The notes under the pieces: generated by a model
Told to the model about the DNA's origin: nothing
The model's database searches: none
The model's input: the letters and a program-made list of their open reading frames with translations, nothing else
From: Acephala macrosclerotiorum
Lineage: Eukaryota > Ascomycota > Leotiomycetes > Helotiales > Mollisiaceae
NCBI GenBank assembly: GCA_014904845.1
Contig: MU119266.1
Span: 1 to 64,000, forward strand
Direction of reading: 5' to 3'
DNA: 64,000 bases
Position numbers and translations under genes: made by a program
In this document: piece by piece, positions 24,763-34,083 of the stretch
Numbering within the stretch: the stretch's first letter is position 1
Layout of the letters: every line of letters starts with the position of its first letter

Positions 24763-25610
24763 TTATCTTTGGAATTACGTCCCCTCGGTCCCGGCTGCGG
24801 TAGTTTTCATCGTCCTCTTCTCGGTTGCAACCGCCACAATTTCACTGCGTATGCTGAAAGGTCGTACCTGGTTCTCTCTTTCTTTTGCCATTGAATGCCT
24901 TTGTATGTCCCTCCCTACCGCCCTGATTAATTTTGAAGCCCAAATATCACCGCAGTGGAAACTCTAGTGATCAAATTCCGCCTTTCATACAACAAAACTG
25001 CTATATCCTCATCGCACCCACCCTGTTCGCAGCCTCTATTTACATGAGGTTGAGCCGAATCATGCGAGCTGTCAAAGGCGAAGAATATTCCGTGATCCGC
25101 GTCAACTAGCTGACCAGGGTTTTCGTTTGAGGCAACATACTCTCGTTCATCAGCCAAGGTGGCGGGGCAGGGATGATGGCCAATGGCATCACGGTCGAGA
25201 CTGGGGAATACATCGTGCTGGATGGCCTCGGCCTTCAAACTCTTTCGTTCAGACTCTTCTTCCGTTGCGCTATCCTTTTCGTGGACCGGAACCTAGCGGG
25301 GATCTCGCTTACAACCCCAGCGCCATGGAAAGCATTTCTGAGGATCCTCTGCGTCGTCAGCATTCTCATTCTCATCTGATCAGCATTTCGCATTGTGGAG
25401 TATATTCAAGGGCATGATGGTTACTGGCTGAAGCATGAACGGACGCTGTTTGTATTTGATAACGCCCCAATGTTTCTTGTCACTGTGGCTTTCTTTGACT
25501 GGTTTCCTAGCAGGCTTGTACATAAGTCAGTTGAGGACACGAAATCGAGTGGAGGAGACGTGCAACTCAATGAAAGATCAAAGGAGAAGAGCGAGAGAGC
25601 TGTGTTGTGA
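24763..25610 (+). pseudogene. RTA1-family membrane protein pseudogene
   Basis: RTA1-like proteins are seven-TM fungal proteins linked to lipid translocation and resistance to toxic compounds. The N-terminal part (from NYYLWNYVPSVPAAVVF at about 24764) continues through TWFSLSFAIECL. A frame break and apparent loss of roughly 15 codons follow around 24905-24955. The rest is readable in one frame from 24957: QIPPFIQQNCYILIAPTLFA, IMRAVKGEEYSVIRVN, FISQGGGAGMMANG, then the last TM segments to about 25610. In-frame stops are TAG at 25107-25109, TGA at 25128-25130 and TGA at 25377-25379; each can arise by one C-to-T or G-to-A change from TGG or CGA-type codons. A stop also precedes the first recognisable residue, so the start codon seems lost. 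The gene cannot make a full protein. It adjoins an AT-rich island, so RIP leakage is a possible cause. Confidence 0.8.
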
Positions 25611-26198
25611 CTTGAGGCTAGTCAGCTGGTATATTCTCCGTCGGGCTTTGGATTGGGAAGTCGCTGGAAGTCAGCAGAAATTGTGTTGTCTTTGTGAAGC
25701 GGGTGTTAGTAGTATATCTCATTTTCGCGATGGGTGACGTTTCGGGATTCACAAAAGTGTTTTTCAGGGCTAGCTATGGACCTTTCTTTTCAGTTTCGAC
25801 TTCTGGTCTACGAGAATAGGTAGCAAGAATACACACTTGAAATCCAGGGTCTGATTCTTCCAAGGTTGTGCTGCCTCCTCGTCCACGTGAAATATCTACC
25901 TACATTTACATTTATCTTTGGGGTTACAATGATGAGCTAAAAACACGTAGATTGACAGATTGAGAACTGAGTAAGTCAAAGCCCATATTTTGATAAGAAA
26001 AGAATGTAGTGAAGGATCTTGTAAAGGGGGAGGTAGGCATTTCACGTGATGTTGCGCGACGGTAAATCTGTGGGTCCATGGCGCAGTTCGATCCGTGCCT
26101 CACTTTCTTTACAACACTGCCACCAGAATATTTGTAATCCTTTTTCTACAATTTCTGCTACCCAAATTCAATGTCTAGAATTACTGATTATCCTTTCA
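25611..26198. other. Spacer upstream of the UPC2-like factor
   Basis: No gene is supported. The right part, with TTCACGTGATG near 26041 and a pyrimidine-rich stretch before the ATG, is the likely promoter and leader of the next gene. Confidence 0.45.
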
Positions 26199-27451
26199 AT
26201 GCATCGCCGAACCCACCGAAAGTCTCGTAATGGTTGCGGAGAGTGCAAGCGACGCCATGTCAAGGTTAGGCGGAAGTCTTTCAGTGCCCTATCATCTAAT
26301 CATCTTCCAACTCTCCCTAAAGCCTCAAAGTACATCTCACTAACGAACAACAGTGCGATGAAACACGTCCCAGTTGCGTAAACTGCAAAACAGCAAAGCT
26401 CGATTGCTCCTACACCACCAAAACTACCGATCACGGGACCTTCATCCCCTTCGATCATGGCCACGCATCCATGTCGCCTCCTAGTCCCGACTACTCCAAC
26501 ACTTCTCACGCCCCAAATACTTTCTTTCCACCTCTTGGAACTCACGTCAATCTCCTCCACCTCGAAATCTTCAACCACTTCGCAATCAATGAGCAACACC
26601 TCGTCCCCCTCGACGAAGTCGCCCGTGCCCAACAACCACTCATCCTCCACCATGCATTCAACTACCCATTCCTCATGCACGAACTCCTAGCCTGTTCCTC
26701 TATGCACCTCTCTCTCACTCATCCCGACGTCTCCCGCCGTCCCATCTACCACGACGAAGCATCCCGTCTCCAAGCCGAAGGCCTGATGTCCTTCAATGAA
26801 ACCATCAAAGAGATCACAGACGAGAACGTAATCGCCGCATTCTTGTACTCCGCCCTACTAGGCCTCCAAGCTTTCAGTTCAGTCTTCGCAACAGAAGCAG
26901 AAGATTTAGATACATTTCTCGACAGATTAGTCCACAGCATGCGTCTACTACACGGAGTAAACGCCATCTTGGCTGGGAAATGGGAAATGGTCCGGAAGTC
27001 CGAAATCGGTCCTCTTCTTGATGTCGAAGATCGCTCAAACTCCTCCGTTGATGAAGTCGTTTATGGATTCCAAACACTTCGAGATGATATTTTAATTTCA
27101 TCATGTATCGATAAAACCCGAGCACAAATCTGTTCCGAAGCAGTGGAGAAGTTAGCCTGGGTGTATAATTCTCGATTGGGTTCAGTGAGTTCAGATGGAG
27201 ATGCGAATCCGAGGATGGTTACTACATGGCCTATCATAGTGTCAGCTGAGTTTACGGATTTGCTCGTGGAGAGGAGTCCGGAGGCGTTGGTGGTATTGGC
27301 GCATTTTGCGGTATTGTTGCATCGGTGTAGGAAATTGTGGGTGGTGAGAAATGCGGGGAGGATTTTGTTGGATGCGCTTGAGGTTTATTTGCCGGAGGAG
27401 TGGAGTTGTTGGCTTGTGTGGCCGAGGACGATGATTTATAGGAGTCCGTGA
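26199..27451 (+). CDS. UPC2-like Zn2Cys6 transcription factor
   Basis: Two exons (26199-26264 and 26354-27451; intron 89 bp) give 387 residues. The intron falls just before the third cysteine and the join completes a zinc cluster CX2CX6CX6CX2CX6C at about residues 13-40 (CGECKRRHVKCDETRPSC and CVNCKTAKLDC pattern). The C-terminal region begins with LLHLEIFNHFAINEQ and includes HELLACSSMHLSL, typical of the UPC2/ECM22-type effector region found widely in filamentous fungi. UPC2 itself regulates sterol genes in yeasts, but most filamentous relatives are uncharacterised, so that role should not be transferred. Length is normal for the family and the frame is intact. Predicted nuclear. Confidence 0.85.
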
Positions 27452-28299
27452 TGGGAGGAGCGTTTGCTCTTTTGATGGAAGTGTTGAATACGATGCGCGG
27501 GCGAGGTAGGAGAAGGACGACAGGGCTTACCACCATTTGCTGGCTGCTCTCTTGATCGCACAAATAGAGGTTGTTCCCACGTCATCGCCAACATCAAGAT
27601 ACAGGGCATAGATATCGCATACAGGGCAGATCAACACAAGCAAAGGCAAAACTCATTACTAAAAGAAGCCGCAAAAAAAAGAAGCAAAGGATTGAGCGCG
27701 ATCGGCGCAGAAAATCTCTCTTTTTCCTCAAACATAAGTCCTTATTTCACTCGGACCATATCCTAGATCGCAGGAGATCAGAGCTTGAAGTCAAGAGCAA
27801 AGAGAGGAGGGCGAGAGATTGGACGGAGGTTTGATGTGTACACATGCGAATTCCAGAGCTTTCATTTGATAGACGATGATTCGTCTGATACCTCTTGGCA
27901 GCTCGTCCAAAATTAACTTGGGATGAAAGTCAGGGATGATGCGAAGACTAAGGAAAATTGGCCCACCCATGACTTACAACAAACAAAGTACACATAGATG
28001 GACACACAGGCCCCTCTTCCGGACACTGTCCATAGACTTCTTGAAATATATCAATGTTTGGGAAAGAGCATGAGCAGAGCATACGAATAGATCAGCTGAG
28101 GACAAATATGTACCAATGATTGATCATTACATGCAAACCTATATCCTGTAGAATCTCTAACTCTACAACCCAAAAACTACAAACAACAACAATCATTCTT
28201 CATTATCGTCATCCATCATAAAAGGCCATGCCTCCCCGAGCCTGAACCTCTTCGAAGACCGCTACTCCATGCAGTTTTTGACGCTGATCGATACGCCAA
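27452..28299. other. Spacer between convergent genes
   Basis: The region lies between the 3' ends of the UPC2-like factor (+) and the DUF4048 gene (-), so it mainly holds 3' UTRs. Short frames, including 27571-27834, are Lys/Arg-rich but show no motif. Nothing else is supported. Confidence 0.45.
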
Positions 28300-29940
28300 T
28301 TATCGAGACATCATTACAACATCCTCATGAGTGCTTGTCGAGTCGGTAACCTCCTCCCCAGCCTTGGCGAGTGGGTCCGCCTGTCTTTCTGGAGGAGGGG
28401 TGATGCTCTTCTCCCATTCCGTCATGATTGTCGACATTGTGCGTTGTAGATTACCTTTGATAGCACCTGGGCTCAGCTTATCGAGTGCAGGCCATTGTAT
28501 GGAGTCTCGCTTCGATGGAGTATTATTGGACTCGTCGGACATTATTCTGTTGCGGTCAGATTTGTGGAACGGTGTAAAATTGAGGTTGGACACGTACTTG
28601 ACGTTGTAGTCTTCTGCCTTGCTACTTGATGGTGTAACTGGATCTGGTTCTGAGAGAGTTGTGCTTGCGCTCCATCTTGGTGACTTTGGGGTAGGAGAGT
28701 CCCAATTGGACCAGTCGTCATCGAGGTCGTCGATGGCTGGGGCGAGCGAAATTTGTCGCGAGGCCGTCTTCACAGTGACTGGCATCTTAGTGTCAGGAAC
28801 GAGCGGCTCAGCTTCAGACCACAGAGATCCGGCCGCATCTAGGAGTGAGTTGTTCCCAGTCAACGAATCCCATGTGCGAGGTGATGTTCCTCGTGGCGAT
28901 TTCCCACGCTTTCCGTTGTTCAAAAGGCTGCCTTGAATGCTCCTTCTAGGTGTACCGTTCAGTGCATCCAATGCACTGGACCGATTGGTTGTACCATTCA
29001 CAGCTTCATCTCCAACTGTAGCCTGCCGCAAGTCTTCCAGGAAAGTCCACATGCCAGCCTTCAAATCTTCTGCAATCTGCTTGGCACCATGAGTCATGCC
29101 ACTCTGGTATGAATGCCTGGCACTGGCGCGACTGGAAGACACCTTCGTAATGCCTTGGCTGGTATCAGGCATTGTTGAGCTTTTGATCAGGCCACCTTGG
29201 TGCTCGAATGAGGATTCGTGAACAGGAGGGAATGGTCGTGGCTCCTTGAAATTGACCCTTTCTGGCGACAGCAGGGATAATGTTCGCTGGTGAGCCCCTG
29301 AAAATTTCCTTCGAGATTCTTTTGGGATATTAAGATTGCTGAGCAGCGCTTTCCTCCTGTCCAACTCTGCACTCTGCCGTGGTGTGACAGATGGCTCACC
29401 GCCTTCACCTTCCGTTACCACAGTCGACAGAGGTATCAAAGGCTCAACGTGTCTGATCTCCGCCTTCTTCTTGTGTGCTTCGTGGTGTGCCCATTGTTTC
29501 TTCAAATGCTTGAGCTCTGCCTCTGCTCTCTCCAATTCCTCCTTCAGCTCGAGAACCTTTCTTTCCTGGCTCGCAAGAGCAACCAAGAAGCCGCTCGGAT
29601 CATTCGGAGACGGCGTTGGGACGAACTCGGCGGGAGTAGGCGGAAAGGAGGGTATATTCGAGGAGGTCGGTGTTGGTCTCGCAGATTCGCTGCTGCTTGT
29701 GCTCGGAGCGACAGGAAAGCTTAGGGACAGTCGATTTTGTCGTCGTGGATTATATGATAATACTCGAGAATGCTTCGTGAGTGGTCGAGGTGCTTGTGAA
29801 GCGAAGTGCGGTCTGTTGGGAGAGTTTCCAACGTGCGGACTCGGAGGCGCGGCTGGTTGCTGGGTGCCCTCTTCCCCTGAAAGTATAGACTGGACGGAAG
29901 CGCGATCGATTGATGATCTCCTACGTTGGTGGCTAGCCAT
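28300..29940 (-). CDS. DUF4048-type fungal protein
   Basis: Single-exon, 546 residues from the Met at 29940. The frame stays open to 30165, but the upstream codons look like leader, and MASHQRRRSS matches the usual start of the family as I recall it. It is largely disordered (Ser/Pro-rich), with a basic N-terminus, RLSLSFPVAP, FLVALASQERKVLELKEELE and a single coiled coil at about residues 115-155 (KELKEELERAEAELKHLKKQW type). A second ordered piece (GAKQIAEDLKAGMWTFLEDL, about residues 285-310) follows. The tail has Trp-containing acidic motifs (DDLDDDWSNWD) and ends Ser/Thr-rich. No enzyme motif, signal peptide or membrane segment is seen. Function is unknown. It is transcribed divergently from the ligase-like gene at 30799. 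Confidence 0.7.
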   Translation of the reverse strand: MASHQRRRSSIDRASVQSILSGEEGTQQPAAPPSPHVGNSPNRPHFASQAPRPLTKHSRVLSYNPRRQNRLSLSFPVAPSTSSSESARPTPTSSNIPSFPPTPAEFVPTPSPNDPSGFLVALASQERKVLELKEELERAEAELKHLKKQWAHHEAHKKKAEIRHVEPLIPLSTVVTEGEGGEPSVTPRQSAELDRRKALLSNLNIPKESRRKFSGAHQRTLSLLSPERVNFKEPRPFPPVHESSFEHQGGLIKSSTMPDTSQGITKVSSSRASARHSYQSGMTHGAKQIAEDLKAGMWTFLEDLRQATVGDEAVNGTTNRSSALDALNGTPRRSIQGSLLNNGKRGKSPRGTSPRTWDSLTGNNSLLDAAGSLWSEAEPLVPDTKMPVTVKTASRQISLAPAIDDLDDDWSNWDSPTPKSPRWSASTTLSEPDPVTPSSSKAEDYNVKYVSNLNFTPFHKSDRNRIMSDESNNTPSKRDSIQWPALDKLSPGAIKGNLQRTMSTIMTEWEKSITPPPERQADPLAKAGEEVTDSTSTHEDVVMMSR

Positions 29941-30798
29941 GGCACATATCGTGAGGTCAGACAGCTCGGATCTCTTGCGTGGGCGTTGAGAAGGTCTGGC
30001 CTCTTTGTGTAGTTGGCAAAATGAAGAGAATCGACGCTTGCGTGTCAATCTTTGTTGACTTAGAATGTCAACAAGCGAGCACTTGGTGCTCAAGAAGAAA
30101 AGCAAGAATGTGTAAGAAGTGAAGTCGTATGTAGTCATGTAGTCATTATTATATTCGTGAATCAAGATGAGAGCAAGAAATGAGGTATTCAGGCGGATGT
30201 GGAGGGAGGACGGCGATTAATCCAAGTTTAGAAGAAAGGAGGATCAAAATCGAAATGACGCCTAATCCTGGTTCAAGTAATCTTACTAGGGCCAAAAGGG
30301 GATTAGTGCAGTCACATGATGACGAGGCGAGACCGCGTTGAATCCTTCAACAAAACAACACGTCGCTCGTTAAGTAAATATATGCACAATAGCTCTTTGT
30401 CAACCACTATTACTCTACATTGCATACTACATCGCTTTCGCATCATCGCATAGCATCGAGAGCAGTGCACGGCCAGCTCAGACAGCTCATAAGCAACATC
30501 AGCGACATCAGCGACATCAATATTTCTAGTAGCCCCACTATCCTTGCATTCATCCACCAACTCTACCATCAAACCACATTATCTGTGCATATTACCATCT
30601 CTTAGGACGCAAAATATCACGAGCGCTATATTATCCCACTCCTTTCATTGCCTTCCTTTACACAGGGTATCACGGACAGCATCCCACCTAGAATACATCT
30701 CAACACCCCGCATTACCACGGAATCAGCAAGCGCATCAATATCCACGCATTCTTTAGCTGGCCATGATACGTGGTGACATACCTACCACTACGGGACC
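29941..30798. other. Divergent promoter region
   Basis: An 860-bp spacer between two divergent genes, holding both promoters and leaders. It includes a small CAGCGACAT tandem near 30500-30520. No gene is supported. Confidence 0.45.
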
Positions 30799-32304
30799 AT
30801 GCCATTTCCTTTCGCCTACGTCTGCGACGTCCTTGACAGTCTCGAGCGAGTCTTCCGGAACCAAGAACTCATCATTGGCAAGGACGTGAGAAGCCGAGTA
30901 AATGATTATGTCACGAAGTGGTTCAGGGACCATCGTCGCAGGCTAGATGCCTTTGACACGGCTTCGGAGGCTGTCATGTCGATGTTGCGACCAGAGCACC
31001 AGCTAGATAGGGTGTACGGTCTAACACCCGGAAACCTGGAGCTAGTCATCGCAAGAGCATTGAGTCTTTCGAGGGACCAGTACGCCGAGCTCCAACAATG
31101 GAGGACATCCGAACATGTTGACCTTGGTGGATCTGTGCAACGAGTTCTGCCAAAGACGAAATACAACATGAACCGAGGCCAAATAAAAGAAGTGATGGTC
31201 GAAGAAATCGAGGACGTCTTACTTCATATTGCTGCATTCAATCCGAGCTCGTCTGCTGAGGTGCAGGATTTGGCCAAAACCTGGGACAGTCATCCAGATC
31301 AAGGGGCGTTGCTCGGGAACATCTATCAGCGTCTCAAAGCAAATGAGGCGAAGTGGCTTACACGCCTAGCCCTGAAAGACTATGGTCCGGTCAAGTTCCC
31401 TGAGTCGATTGACCTGTCTGCTGGGCATAGTCTTTTGCCGAACTGCATTTCAGTCAATGTTCAGATACCCAATTCTGCCCCGCCAGCGATTCGAAGAGAA
31501 GGCTCGGGAATCACCAGAGGTATGGCGTCTTCTAACCAAAATCCGCTGCCCGCACCACCAACTTCTTCGAATCCAATATCTTCCATTCCCTCTCCCGTCA
31601 AGTCAACCAAGAGGACTCATCCACGCGACATGCTAATTTCGCCTCCTCGCATTCGCCGAGCCCCTGTTGAACTAATACCGAACCTCAGCGTTGTCAGATC
31701 ATCTTCGAAGCCGCCCGAAATCCCAGACACGATTAGAGATTCTAGTCCTATCCGTCCTGTACTTGGCATCATCTCCTCCAACGTGCCTTGTGGCTCTCAG
31801 CATAACTTCCCACCCAAGAGCAGTCCAGCAGAGAACTCCCAGGATAGTGCTCCATGCAAGATTAGTCCACCAGAGGCAGCAGCCCCTCTTCGAATAGCTG
31901 GACACGGCATCTGCCAGCTCACCCCGGAGACCTGCAAGTTCACAAGATGTCTCTTCATCGTTTCTCCTTGCATATCCCGCACACCCTGGTTGATGGAAGA
32001 CCTCCTCCCAAAACACGGCGTTCGAATCATAACATCTTTGCACGGTCTATCTCACCCATCCCTCCCACGCCATTGTCCCTTAACGGGTCGAAGATACCGC
32101 AAAATAGCTCTCGTTGAGTCACATCGACCCGATCAGAGTGCAGCGTGGATGAAGAAGATTGGGAGACTGAGATTGAAACGAAAGGGCAGAAAGGAATGGG
32201 TGGAAGTGTACGACTGGCGGTTGTTGGAGATCTCCACCAAGATCGAGCAAGGCCAGCCGAGGGAATATGACCCTTGGAATCGATGTTATATCGGGGCAGT
32301 GTAG
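30799..32304 (+). CDS. DNA-ligase-family protein apparently lacking the catalytic core
   Basis: Single-exon, 501 residues. Residues 1-210 (starting MPFPFAYVCDVLDSLE, with LRPEHQLDRVYGL, DVLLHIAAFNPSSSAEV and LKANEAKWLTRLALKDY) resemble the N-terminal DNA-binding region of a fungal ATP-dependent DNA-ligase-like family. Residues about 385-501 (TRCLFIVSPCISRTPWLMED, RLRLKRKGRKEWVEVYDWR, ending DPWNRCYIGAV) resemble that family's C-terminal module. Between them, where relatives carry the nucleotidyltransferase and OB-fold domains, there are only about 150 residues of Ser/Pro-rich low-complexity sequence. No KXDGXR adenylation motif or other ligase signature is present. The frame is fully open, so it seems a real shortened protein, perhaps a non-catalytic DNA-binding factor. 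Family assignment is from memory of conserved patterns and is moderately certain. Confidence 0.55.
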   Translation: MPFPFAYVCDVLDSLERVFRNQELIIGKDVRSRVNDYVTKWFRDHRRRLDAFDTASEAVMSMLRPEHQLDRVYGLTPGNLELVIARALSLSRDQYAELQQWRTSEHVDLGGSVQRVLPKTKYNMNRGQIKEVMVEEIEDVLLHIAAFNPSSSAEVQDLAKTWDSHPDQGALLGNIYQRLKANEAKWLTRLALKDYGPVKFPESIDLSAGHSLLPNCISVNVQIPNSAPPAIRREGSGITRGMASSNQNPLPAPPTSSNPISSIPSPVKSTKRTHPRDMLISPPRIRRAPVELIPNLSVVRSSSKPPEIPDTIRDSSPIRPVLGIISSNVPCGSQHNFPPKSSPAENSQDSAPCKISPPEAAAPLRIAGHGICQLTPETCKFTRCLFIVSPCISRTPWLMEDLLPKHGVRIITSLHGLSHPSLPRHCPLTGRRYRKIALVESHRPDQSAAWMKKIGRLRLKRKGRKEWVEVYDWRLLEISTKIEQGQPREYDPWNRCYIGAV

Positions 32305-33185
32305 TATTTCTTTTCGTTTGCAGCATTTCGAATTGCATAGGAAAGATCGGCATTTCGGGCATGGTATTAAACGGTGGTTATGGCATGTTATACCCCTGCA
32401 TACTTAGGCGTTGAATTTAGCATCTTGGATTCTTACTGCACTGGAAATTGAGGACATGATATCACGATTGTAAATGATTTCGTGCCTCCATGATACTTCT
32501 ACGAAATCGTATTTTGGGAGTCCCTCAAGTTTGTGGACTTTCGAGATGGGCAAATTGCACATCCTACATTTTACATGCCCGCCTCGATATCCTTCATGCG
32601 TCACGGGTACACATAAACAATCAAAACCTGAAAGTTTTTCGGACTTCATTCGCACCCCGGTCACCTTCGAATTCCTCAACAAGCTGTGCCACTACATGAG
32701 TGGCTCCGAAGATGAAGGTGATGACTGCGCAAGGTGAAGTGAAGAAAAGTCGCCAGCCTAGTGCTGGTCGACTACAGTGAATTCTACATAGTCGACTACG
32801 ATTAATCATTAGGTTGTCGACGGCAAAGCACAATTCTCACTGTTCAGTACTTTACACAATCATATGTTCTCTCAGTATAACGGACATCGACGTGATTGCG
32901 GAGTCATAAGAGTCTTCAGAGTAATGCAGGTGTTGTGCTTTGGACACGGTCGAACCTGTGACCTCTAAAAGCTGTGATATTATGCATGTTCAAAGTTCAG
33001 TTAGGAAGAATAGTATTTTCCCCAAAATTTTCGGTTTTCAAATCGATCTTTACAATTTCCCAGTCAATCTGAGAGTCTCAAAAGCCCTTTTTTTTTTTTT
33101 TTTTTTTTCAACTATTTCAAACCTCCGCCTGGAAGCTAGATCGTCGTATTCACTAATCACGTGCTCGGAACATGTTGATATAAGA

Positions 33186-33340
33186 GCATATGCATTCTTC
33201 ACCTCTAAGGGCCATGCTATGCTTTCCTGCCTATTCAGAATTTCAATTCTCAATGTCTCTCAATGTAAAAAGACAATGAAAAAGTAAAGTATTAAAAGTG
33301 AAAATTGCACTCCGAAGAATGCTGCTATCAGTTGAAAGGG
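33186..33340 (+). repeat. Degenerate direct repeat, copy 1
   Basis: Copy 1 runs from GCATATGCATTCTTCACC to about 33340 and aligns with 33903-34055 through TAAGGGCCATGCTATGCTTT, TCAATTCTCAATGTCT and AAGAATGCTGC, with many substitutions and small indels. Spacing between copies is about 715 bp. It may be a tandem duplication of the neighbouring gene's 3' flank or an old element. Confidence 0.55.
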
Positions 33341-33902
33341 AAAAGGAGTAGTATTCGTATCTAATCTGCCTTTTTAGCTAAGTGGGAATGTTCCCTTAAT
33401 AAAGTGATTTCACCGGTACATCCAAATCAGCTCAAACCGTCTATATAAGCCGATGCGCGATCAAGCGTACGGCTTTATTTCAACATTGAACGATGTCTTA
33501 TTATATTGGCCTTTAATATTACCTAATTACGAAATCTCAACTGACAGTCGCAATAGACTACTTAAAGATAACTACCACTTACTATGTAAAAATTACCCCC
33601 TATCTCTCAGCCTTGTGTCCTCGCACCACCTCACTTTTTTCGACCTTAAACCTCACCTCTAGGAAACTAAGGCGATTCAAGACAGCTTCGTCGATCTTTC
33701 CACGTCTAGGAAATCGTGCTCAAGAACCATATATTATAGACCTTCCTTTCGACGTGTCTTCAGGACCCTCAATCTGGCAGTCTCAAAGCCCACAGTTTTG
33801 GTAGGACTTTCAGAACGCCCCGTTTGACATTTCCAGTAAGCTGAAGACAAAGAATGTGTCACAATTTCAAGTGTCGCATGATCAAAGTAATTTAAGTAGA
33901 GA

Positions 33903-34055
33903 AAGCATTTGCATTCTTTACCCTAAGGGCTATGCCATGCTTTTCTATCTATCCTGTATCTCAATTATGAATGTCTTTCATTCAAAGAGAAATCATCGCC
34001 ACCCCAAGTACTGAAAGTGAGAAATGCATCCCAAAGAATGCTGCAGCCTATCGAA
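33903..34055 (+). repeat. Degenerate direct repeat, copy 2
   Basis: Second copy, with TAAGGGCTATGCCATGCTTT, TCAATTATGAATGTCTTT and AAGAATGCTGC in the same order as copy 1. It ends about 30 bp before the stop codon of the leftward Gly/Tyr-rich gene, so it lies within that gene's 3' UTR. Confidence 0.55.
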
Positions 34056-34083
34056 GCTAACTACATCTCACCCCTCCCAGCAC

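Larger units (their letters stand above)
32305..34083. other. Long spacer with a degenerate direct repeat
   Basis: Nearly 1.8 kb without a supportable gene, between the 3' ends of the ligase-like gene (+) and the Gly/Tyr-rich gene (-). It contains a poly(T) run near 33090-33108 and two diverged direct copies of a roughly 150-bp sequence (listed separately). Short frames such as 32940-33287 are low complexity. Confidence 0.5.
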
